Assembly (NCBI GenBank): GCA_015680685.1
Contig: MNCI01038293.1
Coordinates: 491,737 to 555,736 of the forward strand
Direction: 5' to 3'
Source: Gnetum montanum
Taxonomy: Eukaryota > Streptophyta > Gnetopsida > Gnetales > Gnetaceae
Length of the DNA: 64,000 nt
Shown here: positions 11,522 through 24,403 of the stretch, in pieces
Numbering within the stretch: the first letter of the stretch is position 1
How the letters are laid out: every line of letters begins with the position of its first letter
Notes under the pieces: model-generated
What the model saw: only the letters and a program-made list of their open reading frames with translations
The model's database searches: none
What the model was told of the DNA's origin: nothing
Program-made: the position numbers and the translations under genes

Positions 11522-12680
11522 ATAACTTTCCAAAATTGTTGTAGTTTGAACTTTTACAAAAAGTGTACTCTCAAAGCTTATCCTAGACTCTGCTTTAACA
11601 ACATTGTTTCTTTTGTGTGGGAAAGAATTGTTAGAGAGGTCTCATTATTAATAATTCCCCTACCTCCTTCCCATGGTTTCAGGAGCATAGAAGTTCCTAA
11701 GTTGTCCATTTGTGGTACTCAAGTGTTGGAAAATCACTTCAACTTAGTGGTTCCAAGGAACAATGGGACTCCATCCTATTTTTCACTTTTTTTTTCTTTC
11801 ATCATTCCTTCATGGATAGAACTACATGGGAACTGCTTCTATGATGGTCACAAATATGTAGAATAACTTGGATTGACTAGTTTAGGTGTAGCTCCACATT
11901 AAATCTTGTAGTAGATTGTGAGGGGTCTAATGATGAGGCATCCCCTATAGATACATCATTGTTCTCCACTGATTTTGTCTATAGGATCACTTGCCTATTC
12001 TCATTTGGAGTCATAAATGTTTTGCTAAAGGTATATACATATCTTATGAGGATTTAGTTGCGTAATGTGTTTCCATCTTGTTGTTCATGTGGACACGTTA
12101 CTTGCATGGAGACGTAGTCCCTAGGCCTTCCACCTTAGATGTAATAGATCTAAGGGAATTCCTTGGTATGTCAAACAATACCAAGGTAATGTTGTGACAA
12201 GTGAAGTATTTTTAAAAAATTTTATTATTTATCTTAACTTATAATTACCATATCACCTCTACCTAAAGAGGTCTAAAATTTGCTATAGGATTCCATGAAT
12301 GATCCAGTAGAACAAAAGAAACAAGAAACAAAATTGCAAAAGACTCAATTCAAACAAAGACTGAATTATCATATAGAAAGATAAAATAGATGAAACATTG
12401 AGAGGAAAACCAAAAGTCACGTTACTGTAGAAACTAACTAATATAATGATTATTAGTTAATATTGAGTTAATATATACATAGTAAAATTTAAGATTAAAC
12501 TATGATATTTAACTATGTGGTGATAAGGATGACAATGGTGATATAACAAATAAATAAATAAATGCATGGTGAAAAAAATGAATGATATCTTTGTTATATT
12601 CTTAATACCCTCTATCAAATGAGTTATGAGTTTATTATTGAGGTCATAAATGTAGATCATTTACAAATTTCTTAAAATTC
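11522..12680. other. No gene recognised; AT-rich
   Basis: An open frame at 11546-11866 (106 codons) has no recognisable domain and low-complexity Phe/Ser stretches. I see no conserved motif, tRNA or clear repeat here. Confidence 0.4.
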
Positions 12681-12689
12681 CTAACACTC

Positions 12690-12960
12690 AAAGACAGTAA
12701 AACCATCATCAAGTAAATCCTTTATAGTGATGTAGCCTTCCAAAATAAATCCTTTAGCAAATATATAACAAATATAGTGTTGTGCAATCTCTATATATCT
12801 AGTTTTCTCATGAAACACTAAATTATTGGTCAACTTAATAGCACTTTGGTTATCATAAAAGACATTAACACAAGTAAATTATTATTTTCAACTCTATAAG
12901 AAACTAGTGCAACCATTTTAGCTTAACAACAAGATCAATGGTTGCTTTGTATTCTAACTT
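12690..12960 (-). pseudogene. Ty1/Copia RNase H remnant
   Basis: Minus-strand reading gives EYKATIDLVVKLKWL, then YDNQSAIKLTNNLVFHEK and TRYIEI. This is the conserved C-terminal RNase H block of plant Copia elements (usual form EAEYxA...WL...YCDNxSAixLaxNPvfHxRtKHIei). Frames shift at least twice. It ends where the LTR of element F begins, so F probably inserted into this Copia element. Confidence 0.7.
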
Positions 12961-12965
12961 CACTA

Positions 12966-13889
12966 AAGATTAATGACTGGTAAAGTAGTTCCTATACCCA
13001 ACCATACAAACCATAAGCATTGCAAGTGACCTAATTGTGATTCATTTATGAGTAGTAAAGTAAACCAAATACCCAACCATATAAATCACAAGCGTTCATA
13101 TACAATCTAGTCAAAATCTGTTAATTGAGACTAGTATAGTTGTCTAGATAGCTAGTCATTAGATTGTTGGTCATTATCTTCCCAATCACACTTATGTGGG
13201 CAAGTTCACATGAATAAGTATAATTGAGGCATATGGCGATGATGTTGTTAAGTTCATAGCTAACTATTATTAAAATGTCAAAATTTTAAAATTGTAAGTC
13301 AACTAACCTAAATGTAAAAAATAAATCTAATTTAGAGAATATTCATTTGCAACTCATCATACACATCCTGAACATACACTGACATTGTTGCATTACCAAA
13401 TATCCACTAGTAGGCATACCAAGTGGTGCACTACTAGGATTATGAAACATTAACGTTTTTATACTCAAAGTTGGTCATTTCCATGTGATGTAATTAGCTA
13501 CAATGTATATAAAATAATCATCTAATTTATTAGACCTCAAAGAATAGTTAAAGTTAAATTACAAGAGAGTATTAAATGGATATTGATATTATTACTGCCA
13601 TGAAAAAAGTGTTCACGTATCTAATCACTTAAATAAGATTCCATACAATCCACATAGTTCATGTTGTGGGAACTCTATAATAAATTATACATGCTATGAG
13701 AAGAAACTACAAGAGTTTGGCTATGCTATTAATTGAATGGTGCCATAAATGTAATGGTTGTGGACATCTATATAGGCATTTATTATACTTAGTTCAATGT
13801 TGTTGCATTGACAAAGCAACTCATGTATCAATGTTGTCGTGTTAACATAGCTTGCTAGGGTTAAGACTTATTGTACCCTCATGATTAAG
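12966..13889 (-). repeat. LTR of element F (minus strand) with duplicated terminal segment
   Basis: Minus-strand sequence at 13110-13042 (CGCTTGTGATTTATATGGTT...) matches the shared 3' terminus of LTRs B, C and E. A second, diverged copy of the same terminal 50-60 bases lies at about 13021-12966. The outer edge near 13889 is preceded on the minus strand by GATGAGTTTTTACTTAATCA, matching the polypurine-tract region of E and C. Confidence 0.6.
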
Positions 13890-14560
13890 TAAAAACTCAT
13901 CCTCGAGTTAAAAAATTTAGGACCAAGATTTTTACAAAATTGTGAAAGTGACAAGACTAACTCTGAATGACTACCTTGAGTGCCACATTATAAAATTTAT
14001 TCATGTGTTTACAAATTTCAACTAATGATAAAGTTGAATACATTTCAAAAATTATTATACATATATATACAAAAATGTTCTAAGGCATATATCTTAGGTG
14101 ATGCCCGACAATGGTGGCTCCTCATGCCTTAATGGTGGCTATGGTTGCCCTAATGCTATTGTAGTTGCTAACTTAAGCTTAAATGCATCCAATAAAGCTC
14201 TCATTTTTTTTCTCCTTGTCTTGAACTTGTTGATGGTCTAGGCCAACTCCCAAGGACAAGAAAGAGTTGGAAACATTTTTTGAACATTCACAAACTAAGA
14301 AGCGAACTATTTGCGTTCAACATCAAATAAATCTATTGTGTTTTGCAACTCTTGGTAGGCACTCATACTTTAGGCTAGACTTTCAACTACAATCGTTTGA
14401 TCTTTGCATCTAGTTCTAAGGATCTATTCCTATGAAATTATTCTTCCTAACTCCACAAGGACACCTCTACAAACTAAGTTTTAGAGTACTTAATTTGTGA
14501 CCATAATTTGTCTTTGACTTGATATAACCTTCACTATGTCAACAATGATGATACGTTGAG
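13890..14560 (-). pseudogene. ORF2 C-terminal remnant (element F)
   Basis: Minus-strand reading near 14360-14230 gives AYQELQNTIDLFDVERK and FVNVQKMFPTL, matching DYQEL-DAVRVFDIKHK and WFVNVKEMFSIM of element E. Position directly upstream of the polypurine tract and LTR is the same as in E and C. Heavily broken by stops. Confidence 0.6.
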
Positions 14561-15302
14561 GGACGAATCTATAGTCAAATGTGGACTTAGCCTATTGCAC
14601 ACAAATTAGGAACGATAGGGGAATGATAAAAATGTAAAGTGTAAATGTTAAAAAATGACTAAGTGTGTATTACTAGAAGAATGACCAAGCATAAAATGCT
14701 AAAAAATTAACTAAGTATGGAACTAACTAAGAGTGATGAAATAAAAACTATGTAAAAATATGCATAAATAGCATAAAATATTAACTATGAGATGCTGGGA
14801 AGGGTTTAGGTTTTCTTCCCAAAAAATAGAGATACCTTATTACCTCCCAAAATTATTATTGGCCTCCTAAGAAGGGTTAAACTCTAAGTGTCTGCAAAAA
14901 TGGAAGTATAGGAAACCCAATAATATAAGCTCGATTCAAGAGGAGAATATGAATTTAATGAAGGATTTTGAACCTTTGGTAGGTAGGTAGATGGATGGAA
15001 AAGTTGTAGGAGTAATCCAAAATCACTTCAACACCAAAATAGGGATGTTTTGGCTAAGTGTTCTCTCATTGACGCTAAAGATGAAGAATTATAACTATGG
15101 AGCCTGGTGAAGCCTAAAAAATTCTAAGTTTGGAGGGCTGACAGAGATCCCACATTAGCACTATTATTAGAGCCTAGAGTAGCTGTGGTGGTCATGGAGC
15201 ACACTAGTAACACTAGGAGGTCTACTACACATGCTTTTGGTCTCTTGGAATCTCAAAATGTGCTCAAGACCTTAAGAAATTGGCCTAAAATTTGTATTTC
15301 AA

Positions 15303-15620
15303 ACTCATATTTATAGACATAGAGTTGCCAATTCGAGCCTATGATTTGAAAATTTAATCTTGAAGTTCAATGCTGCTTTCATGAAGTTGATCCTAATACA
15401 AGGAAGGTAAGTTTGATCTTCAAACTCAAAAAGCCCAACAACTTGGAAAGGTGACATTGCCATCAACAAACTCATATTTAACTTAGGATTTCCAAATTTA
15501 ATCATGAAGTTGAGCGTTGCTTTCATGAAGTTAATCCTGATACAATGAAGGTAAGTTTGACCTTCAAACTCAGAAAGTCTAGCAACCTAGGAAGGTGACA
15601 TTAACGTCGATGTCAACATC
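15303..15620. repeat. Tandem duplication, unit about 144 bp
   Basis: Two copies start near 15361 and 15505, each containing TTTCATGAAGTT followed by AATCCTGATACAA-like sequence, AAGGTAAGTTTGA and AAAGGTGACATT-like ends. The copies differ at scattered sites. Confidence 0.75.
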
Positions 15621-15622
15621 AC

Positions 15623-15740
15623 CAACCTTCTAAAGCTTCATTTGCTACCCGAACTAATGCCCAATAGTGTTAATCCTAAGTGTTAGTTCCAACCTTTTAG
15701 AGCTTCATTTAATACCCAAACTAATGCCCAACTATGTCAA
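15623..15740. repeat. Tandem duplication, unit about 69 bp
   Basis: Copies at 15623 and 15692 share ACCTT-TA-AGCTTCATTT followed by ACCC-AACTAATGCCCAA. Confidence 0.7.
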
Positions 15741-15789
15741 GATGCTCCCTAGATGCTTATAAGGTTGCTAGATGCTACTGAACATTAAG

Positions 15790-16530
15790 GCCAAGGTAGA
15801 TAATGTCACAATAGTGGCCTTTATGGTTGTGACGTTGACACGTAAGCATCATCGTCATCTTACATCGACAAAATTTTGAAAATTTTGCTTGAGTTGTCAT
15901 TATGTGCTTCCAAATCCCCATTTGACACCAAAATTGAAGTTCGACATTGCTAAGACAATACCAAAAGACTCAAGAGGCTAGGGAATGTTTTCAGATGTCA
16001 AGCAAGATAAGCATGGAAGTCAAGGTATGCATCTCACAAGTGTTGACGTTGACATCTGTGTTAGCATCAGTGGGACTTAGAGAAATTTTCCCATATACAC
16101 TAAGTTGACATTGGGAACCTCTGGGATGTTAAGGTTGATGTTGAAATGTGATAGAACGATGCCCACATGGTGCTCAGAAGAATGCAGGACCAAGGGGAAG
16201 ATGTCAAATATCAATCCCAAGCTTTTAGGATCATGCTAACATCACCATGGTTACATTGATATTGATGTTGATGTCAACATTAGTGTCATTTGTAGAGTTA
16301 GAAAAATTTTTTACTTCAAAACTACCAAAGTAGCCTTAGAAACTATTGTAATCACCATTTTGAGTGCTAATACCAACATTAATAGACCACTAGAAAGCCT
16401 AAAAAGATAGGAGATGAATCAAATTGGAGGTAGGATGTACCTTGGGAGCATCTAGGATGACGATTATGTTGCTCACACTAGCATTAACATCAATGTCAAC
16501 ACAATGTTAGAATTTTTCAAGTTTTAGGAT
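15790..16530. repeat. Diverged tandem array, unit about 200-220 bp
   Basis: Recurring blocks of the type GACGTTGACATC / GATGTCAACATTAGTG followed by an A/T-rich GAAATTTT end occur near 15870, 16065, 16290 and 16500, with AGAAAGCCTAAAAAGATAGG-like and CAAGAGGCTAGG-like segments between. Around four imperfect units. No function is apparent. Confidence 0.5.
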
Positions 16531-16559
16531 TAAACTACTAGAAATCACCAATTTTATTT

Positions 16560-18795
16560 ACATCCCATTAGATGTATTAAACTAAATATACAAACATACT
16601 ATCTCTCAACTACTATTCCAATCAAGTATTTAAGTACCATCAACAAACTTTGCTTACATGTTAGAATTGAAGATGCAAGATGAATTCCACTCCCTTGAGA
16701 AAAGTGCACGTATTGGCTATGTAGGTTAAAAGCCCTTGGGGATGAATTGAAAGGGTTACTTTTCTTTGTTGTGACTACCCATTTTAGATAGTGTGACAAT
16801 GTTGCAACAAAAAACTCGTATGATTTATTTTTGTTGCCTCCATTAGTGCTTCATTAATTTGTAAACTTTATTTTTCAAGAAAATGTAATATTTATCCAAT
16901 AGATCCTATAGGTCTTTGACATAACAAAGCTTTAGTTTCAATTTTAATGTTGGAAACTGTAACATATATTAAAGATTAGTAATGGAAAACTTCATCAAAT
17001 CACCAAACTAAATACCCAAGATTCAAGCCCGAATGATAGAAATAATGACTTACAAATTTTGGTAGTATCGCTACATGTTGCCTAGGATGACTCCAGTTAA
17101 GATCTATTATGATCCTATCAATTAGTATTGATGGAGCAATATCTCAATGAGAAGGTCTTTGGAATTCTCTACAAACATATCACTACCAATTGTTGGATCA
17201 ATGACTAGCAAATTAAAAGATGACTATATTGATTTTGATTAATTGAAAAGTTCTCAATGATATGTTGTTACTTTCGGTTTGTAAACTCTGAGATATAAAT
17301 TTAAATCACTAGACCAATTTGTGGTGATGTAATGAAACTTGATATCGATCTTGATCACTAAATTAATTCCCAACAATATGCCCTAAGCTACAAAATTTAA
17401 AATGCCTAAAACATTCTTGATTTAAGGGCATATGATCTTCAATTCTCCTCAAACCTCGATTCTAAGATTAAATCAAGCCAGAGATGACAATGAACAATCC
17501 AACATGTAATAAGATTTATAATGACATGCAAATTGAATTCATGATATGAGCTTCAAATGACATGTAAGATTGAGATCTTTTAGATAATTAACAATTGAAC
17601 CCACAAAAGTAGTAGATCTGGAATTCAAATGTCCAAAACCATCAAATGCATCTATCCTTCAAAGCAATTAAGCTTACAACCTTGTGATATTGATTGTATA
17701 GTTTAATTCATATTACTGTGTACTACCCTTAAAGATTTTAAATCAAAATTAGTATAATGAATGACAACTAAATAAATTAATACACCTTTCAAGGATTACA
17801 ACTATCAAAACAACTACAAATGCAAGCATTATATCACTATTTAAAACAACAAATCACACTATAAAAATTGAAAACCCCATAAAAGAATTAGTACATTTGC
17901 AAATTTCACAAAATCTTCAAATTGTCCAAAAACTAATTCTCACAAAAAATGTAAAACACGAAAATGACCAATAATCCCCAATTTGGATTATACTCCCAAA
18001 TCATTATATTTATTGAATTCTGAAATTCCTAAGAATAATTTTAAGAGGTTGATAACTCAATCAATTCTCAAATTGCTCCATTTCTTGAATCCTAAAATTC
18101 ATATGAGAAATTCTTAAAGTTTTATAATTTCAAATATTCCCAAATTGCACCATTCATTGAACTCGAAAATCCACAAGAGATAATATATGAAAAAGAGCAT
18201 AAAGAAATTGCAATTTTTAACAAAGGCATCATTGCAAAAGAAATTGAATTGATTATTTGAGTTGGTTTCTTTTCTTCTTGTTGTTGTTTTGTTTTGTTTT
18301 AAATTTTAGTTTGCATTTTTTATTGTTTGAGTGTTTGTGTGTGTTTGCTTGTTGAATAGTAGATATGAGAGGGGTGAGGAGTGATAGTTTGTTTGTTAGT
18401 TAATAGGTACATATTTCAAAAATCTTATGACATTTTAAGATAAAGATAGCACAAAAATGATGGAAAGTGGATAGCATGATAGGTATAAGGGTTATGTGGG
18501 GAAGTGACTAATTAGGATGTGTAGGTAATGAGCCACCCCTTAACACCCCCTTGTACATTGCTCAAGGTTCTAGGCTACACTAATGTAAGAAATAGTTAAT
18601 CAATTTATAAATGATTTGAGTTACTAGGAATGTATTTTTAAAAAAAAATGTTAAATATACTATATTTTAATATTTCCTAATTAAATCATTTTTCATTGTT
18701 GATAAGAATATAGTAAATTTATAAATTTATTGTTGAATACAATTACTCTTGCTTATCATCATCTTTCTGTGATATTATTAATCAAAGATAGTTGT
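16560..18795. other. No gene recognised; AT-rich intergenic DNA
   Basis: No open frame with a recognisable domain. Simple-sequence stretches of TTTTG/TTG type near 18280-18350. I see nothing further to annotate. Confidence 0.4.
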
Positions 18796-18799
18796 CAAA

Positions 18800-19480
18800 T
18801 TACTATTGTAAAGCTATAGAGCAACATTTGAGACTTAAATCAATAGTATAAACAAATCAATTTGGATTTATGCTAAAAAGATCTACTACATAGAGACTAT
18901 TTTCTTGATACAACAATTAATAAAAAAATTCAAAAAACATAGAGAAAATCTATATATGATCTTCATTGAATTGGAAAAAGCATATGACAAAATGAATAAA
19001 GATATTATTTGGTGGGCCTTGCAAAGAAAAAATATCCATAATAAATATATTGAAGTGATTCAAGACATATATGAAGAAAAAGCAAAATGAAATCCTATTG
19101 TGTGTTACTTGTAGAACATATTATGTTAGTGGATAGTTTTACTAATTTTTAAGTCTTTTGATTCTAAAGCATGTCTCCAATTTTTCATGTTAGAAATAAT
19201 ATTTTCTAGAGGTGTATCCATGAACACAATATCATACGCAAAAGGTATACACCAAGAGAATTTATCTCGTATTTCCTTTGCTAATTCATCTGTGACAATG
19301 ATGAATAAGCAAGATTGGAAAATCAAAAATGATTCCATAGGCTATTCTAATTTGTGTAGCTCCTTCATTTGTCATGAATCGCTTTAATATATTTATCAAG
19401 GACAAGGATAGAACTAGGAATATAGGAAATGCAATTTCAATAACATAATCAATGTGATATAAAATTGACAATCCAAAGCT
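18800..19480. pseudogene. LINE reverse transcriptase fragment with internal inversion
   Basis: The plus-strand half (18800-19090) reads QFGFMLKRSTT, then IFLIQQLIKKF, YMIFIELEKAYDKM and DIIWWALQRKNI, the fingers/palm part of a LINE RT, with the catalytic Asp-containing block normally F-D-x-E-K-A-Y-D. The second half lies on the minus strand (19480-19110): LFIIVTDELAKEI, WCIPFAYDIVFMD and NWRHALESKDLKISKT. The latter is the FADD-type catalytic block changed to FAYD. The two halves are adjacent in the RT protein but face each other tail to tail. Stops and frameshifts in both. Confidence 0.7.
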
Positions 19481-19509
19481 GAAAGGTTCTTTCCTGAACA
19501 TAATGTCAC

Positions 19510-22090
19510 TACTTTGAATTAATGCTCCAATGGAGCAAATTGTGAAATTGATAAAGACACGAAAAATGAAATTGAGGTAGGATGGTCATAAAAGGATCCT
19601 ACTAAAATTACAGGGAAAATTTTACAAGACAACTAGACTTGCTATCTTATACAATATTTAATGCTTGAACAGCAAAATCAATGCGACAAAAATACAAATG
19701 CTTATATTGATATTTAATGAAACTAAAACTGAAATAGTTTAATGCTGCTGCAAAAATATAAAAATACAAATGCTTAGATTGATGATGTTTAATGTTACCA
19801 TAAAAGATAGATAGGAAAGCGCGGAGTAACTTCTATTTCAAATGAATCATAGCATTGACATCTTAGATGGTTGATTTGGACATATGCAGAGAACATAAAA
19901 TAACAGGCCTATAGAAAAATGGTTGTATCATCATTGTTTCAAAAAAGCTATCACAAGAAAAATCAAAAAAACATTGCAACAATTAACGATGATCGATACA
20001 TATAAATGGTAATAAAGAACTAACTCATATAGCTGACCTTACTGTGATAATGAAGACGAAAATTTATTCAATTTGATTTTCATTATATTTTTAAAAATGG
20101 TACATTGACACTTATTTATTTGTTCATAATTAGTCTCTGCACCTTTAAAATTTCAACGCTGATTGCTACATGGCCTTTGAAAATTTTTAGATGTTCAAGT
20201 CCTTTACGCATCATTTTGTTTATTGAATATTGTCTTGTATCCTTCTTATATAAGTTGATCGTACGTTTCTAACAGTATCATTAACTTTTACCTAAAATAT
20301 TGTTAACGTAAAAGAAATTTTTTTTTGCTCGTTTAAGGTAAACAAAAATCCGTTCTGCCACTGATAATAGCATACTTGCTTTCTAACAAAGACACAATGC
20401 ATGACAGCTTCAACTTCACTTTAACTTCCGCCCAACATTTCTTAAAAAGAAAACTCAAGCAGCAAGATTAGGAGGAATAGTTCTTCAGAAATGAAATAAC
20501 TGTTTCTAAGTGACAATTTCTATAGCAGCCATTGATAGCTGGACAAGTTCTACCAGCAAGAGCCTTCTTTTCTGATTTTTCTCTTGGTGACTTAATGTAG
20601 AGAACATTATTCTTTTACTGTTGAGAACTGAAACCAGTGCTTGATAAAGGAGAAACTTGAACAGATTGACGAAAACTGTTAAACTGTCCTAGGTTGCCAC
20701 CGCTACTTGAGGGCTTTTATTAATCTTCCCTCACAAAACCTTTCAAAGCGTTATCAATGTTTTCCAACATATTCATTGATGAAGTGAAACTTCAATTGAG
20801 GCATAACGGCAAAAACGATAATTAAAATCCCAAATAGATTCTAGGAATGAACCTTTCAGTGTCAAAGAAAAGTACTAAGCAATATACTAACTACTGTGTG
20901 TGGACGCAACAGAGTGGGTGGAATACAAAATCTGTTCATTGCATATTTATTAAACCAAAATAGACCCAATGCTCCAAGAACCTGCTGAAAACTCATGTTC
21001 CAATGTAAAAGAATACAAAATTACCGAAACTTGGTAGCTGTCTTACCAAGACTCTATTGGCTTTAGAGGCTGCACAAGAACAATATCATTTCCATTTTCC
21101 TTCTGACCATCATATTATTAATGTGGATAAACATTCTAGCTACACTAACAAGGTGTTTTGCAACATTGGCCGTAGTCATATTCCAGGAGAAGGAAATGTT
21201 ATTTGATAATAGAAGAAAAGATCAACCAATTACAAAATCGGTCGCCTAATTATGCAAATTTCATTTCTTGATTTAAATTATGTTCACTTTAATGAAAAAT
21301 TCGCAATTGGATGGTCCAATTCAGAATTTGCAGTTCAAGCGCTTATTTGATTATGATATTCGCCATTGGGATAATTACAACAGGAGTTTCTGAGTGGAAA
21401 GTATGATACACAAATGCACCAAGCCTGAAGATGGATTGAACTTTCTTCAATGGCAGTGCCCAAATTAAAAATATAGATATAGGATCAGGACATCGATAAA
21501 AAAATCAAATATTAAATTGGGATGAAGTCTGCAATCCATGGGATTGTTATCAAAACATGGTGGCCTTCAAACATTAATAATGAACTATTTAAAAACGGTG
21601 CTTAAAGAAAACATAATAAGGAGGATTATAATAAAAGAAATGTATTTAAAAAGTATACAGGAATTTTTAGAATAACCAGATTTTGGGAAGCTGCAATATA
21701 AAAAAGACTTGAAAAGGTACCAACCCGTGAAAAGGATTATGGTACAATATCTCATGTTATTGATGTTTGACTATACAAAACTAAACAATCATCCAATGTA
21801 TGTTGGCAGAGACATAAGATATCTTATGTACAAGGAACACATGTATAAGAAACATTTAGGTCTCTACCAAAAATTCACGGGTCTTAGTCATAAACATCCC
21901 AATGACTAACATCGACGACAGTTATTAGTTGTCTATGTAAAAAGGTTTAATTTCTATTATTTTTTTCTAGTAATTTAATAAACCTCAAGAGTTCTTTTTC
22001 TTTTCTTTGGCTTATCCCTACGATCCAAGTCATTTCGACTTGTACCCCAAGCTTTTACCATTCATAAAATGTTCCTTTCCACATGTTCTT
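19510..22090. other. No gene recognised
   Basis: AT-rich sequence with only short open frames and no motif I can assign. The frame at 21709-21909 has no recognisable similarity. Confidence 0.4.
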
Positions 22091-22099
22091 CAAGGGATA

Positions 22100-22822
22100 A
22101 AAAAAAATTAGAGTCAGTGTTAGGAATGCCATTCAAAAACTTCATTCACAAAGTTACTTGTTCAAATACGCTCAGTTTGCGGACATTCTAAAAAGAATTG
22201 CATTCATCGTCAACAAGGCTTCGATTGCAAAGATGGAAGTCCTGTCTTCTTGAAGAATGTTGATCATCTGCCAGTTTCTACTCTAAAATAATGTGAAGCC
22301 ATTCTTTGCCTGTGAACTTAGGCTTGCAACATGTGGGGAATTGCAGCAATTAAATAGGCTACTTTTTCAGAGGGGCATCCTTTAATAATGTTGACGTAAA
22401 ATTTCTTTGCTCCTTCTGCATATATCCCCTTGTACCGAATAGTTTGACAAAGCTTTTTGAAAGGGCAACAAAAATTTTGATCGACTATATTGCATTTTTG
22501 ATATTATAATATTACAACAGACTTTAGTATCAATCGGGAGAATTTATCAATGGTTGAATTAGCTACATGAGGGTATAGGCTACAAACTACCAAATAGCCT
22601 GGAACTCCAAAAGCAACAATGAATTCCTCTAATAGAAATTGCTTTTGAATATCCTCTAATTTGTGCCACTGTTTACTCAAGAGCCGAAACAGCACACCCA
22701 TATATGCTGAACAGTGGTATGAAAAAGTTTTCGGGTAGGGAAAAAAGGGGTAAAACCTTGTCATATTATTATCTAATTCCCAAACCTCTTCATCAAAGAT
22801 AGGGTTTGGCATAATTGGAGTA
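22100..22822 (-). pseudogene. LINE 3' part (post-RT region and zinc-binding end)
   Basis: Minus-strand reading gives WHKLEDIQKQFLLEEF near 22680-22620, matching the post-RT LINE block (W..xExIQKxFL...), then HYFRVETGR near 22285 and FFLECPQTERI near 22190, matching the C-terminal segment that precedes and contains the CCHC-type finger (S..LR.ETGRW ... mHFLLeCP). The 102-codon frame at 22504-22812 is this post-RT block rather than an independent gene. Stops interrupt the rest. Confidence 0.55.
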
Positions 22823-23169
22823 ACCTAAATAAAGAGAGTATGAATAAATGAAGACCTTACAAAAGCTAAATAATGGTAATAGGTAAAGAAAACCCATGAA
22901 GAAGGTAAATTCACTTACCTGCATGCAAGAAGTAATCTTGTGAGTAAAGAAAGAGCTAATCCAAAAAACCAAAAAAATGCTTGAATTCTGTGCATTGTGG
23001 ATTCATAAACTTTGTTAGTGAAATTGCAAATAAATGTGTTTCAAATATGTTTTTTTGAATAGTGTTGGTTTCTTTGATTGTTTTGATATTTTTGGCTTAG
23101 TCGAAACATAGAAGATGAAAGCTCAAAAGTTTTTAGTATCCCAGGCTTCATTAAATTCTCTGACAAAAA

Positions 23170-23890
23170 AATATTAGGAAGCCTTTGGAACATTTTGTTC
23201 GGCTAGAAAAGATAGATGAGTATAAGCAATATATTTTGACTAAAGTCTATAACCAGCAGGGATGCATTTTTCATGTCAATTTTGCTCCCAAAGAAGCTAC
23301 TTTGTCCGATAGGGTAGATCTCTTTACAAATAGATATTGTGGATTTTAAAACTAAAGGTGTTGTTTTCATCTGTGGAGATTTTAGTGCTCCAGTGGCATC
23401 ACTGCAAACAGAAATTATTCAGTGGTAAGATGCCAAACAGAAACTCACCATAGCTTGAATTCTCTTTCCATGATATTTGTTTATTTTATAATAAGCCTTT
23501 TCTAGGGGAGCATGCTAGCTGCTACGTCAATCTTGTTCACCCTCAATGAGATGATAACTGGCATTAATAGATTAGCAACTAGGACATCCGTGAATTCTGA
23601 TGGCTTGTATGCTAAATTACTTAAATAGGTAGTAACTCCTACTCATAAAGAAATATGTTGAAGATCGAACACAATGGTTGAGTATGGCTTGGACCAACAG
23701 TGGAAGCCACAAAAAGGCAAGAACAAATTGAACAACTATCATTCAATAGTTGTAAGAAGTATCTTTGCCAAGTCATTGGGCTGTATTCTTGAAAAAGAAT
23801 AGGCCCTTGGCCAGAAATTAATAATACCAGGGAAATCTGCCAAGCAGATTTCAGACAGAACCATCCACTACTAATCACTTAGCTACCCTC
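23170..23890 (+). pseudogene. LINE endonuclease and RT-start fragment
   Basis: Plus-strand reading gives FAPKEATLSDRVDLFTN near 23281-23330 and GVVFICGDFSAP near 23360-23400, the GDFN-type motif of APE endonucleases with Asn changed to Ser. Further on, NNYHSIVVRSIFAKSLG and CILEKE near 23735-23800 match the start of the RT domain (NNYR.I.v...faKl...iLe). Several frame changes and stops. Confidence 0.6.
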
Positions 23891-23965
23891 AGATATTGTA
23901 TGGATGTTGGCCACCCTCCCCAACACTCACTGCTCCTCTCCCCCACGCCCCCACCTGCACCCCCA

Positions 23966-24133
23966 GGCACAGCCCTTCAAGTGTGACCTCCTTCCCTTAA
24001 ACCCACCACCCACCACCCACCCACCCCCGGCACAGCCCTTCAAGTGTGACCTCCTTCCCTTAAACCCACCACCCACCAAACACCCCCCCACCACCCACCC
24101 CTGGCGCAGCCCTTTGAGTGTGACCTCCTTCCC
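23966..24133 (+). repeat. GC-rich minisatellite, three units of 63-74 bp
   Basis: GGCACAGCCCTTCAAGTGTG at 23966 and 24029 and GGCGCAGCCCTTTGAGTGTG at 24103, each followed by ACCTCCTTCCCTTAAA and a CCACCCACC tract of variable length. The variable CCACC tract accounts for the unit-length difference. Confidence 0.9.
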
Positions 24134-24403
24134 TTAAAAACCTCACAGAATAAATTTTTTAAGTATTTTTTACAAATACGAAAGAACAAGGCCTGTAATT
24201 TCAAGGGACACAATAACTGAAGACATGGAATATATTCAAGGAGATGCAAAATAGTCCTGAGCATATCCAGAAGTTGGTTAGCCAATAGGTATTGGCAAGG
24301 TTAAGAACAAATGTAGAAGGAAAAAATTTTACTTGAAGCACATTAGAGGTGATTCACTAGATTAACCAATCCAATATCATACAGGTAATATTTTGATTAG
24401 TCT

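Noticed and set aside
11546-11866. 106-codon plus-strand frame after LTR E
   Set aside because: No motif, low-complexity Phe/Ser stretches, and sits in AT-rich decayed DNA.
22504-22812. A 102-codon minus-strand frame preceded by an acceptor-like TTTAG, first taken for an exon of an unknown gene
   Set aside because: WHKLEDIQKQFL and the following FFLECP block fit the post-RT part of a LINE, so a LINE remnant explains it better.
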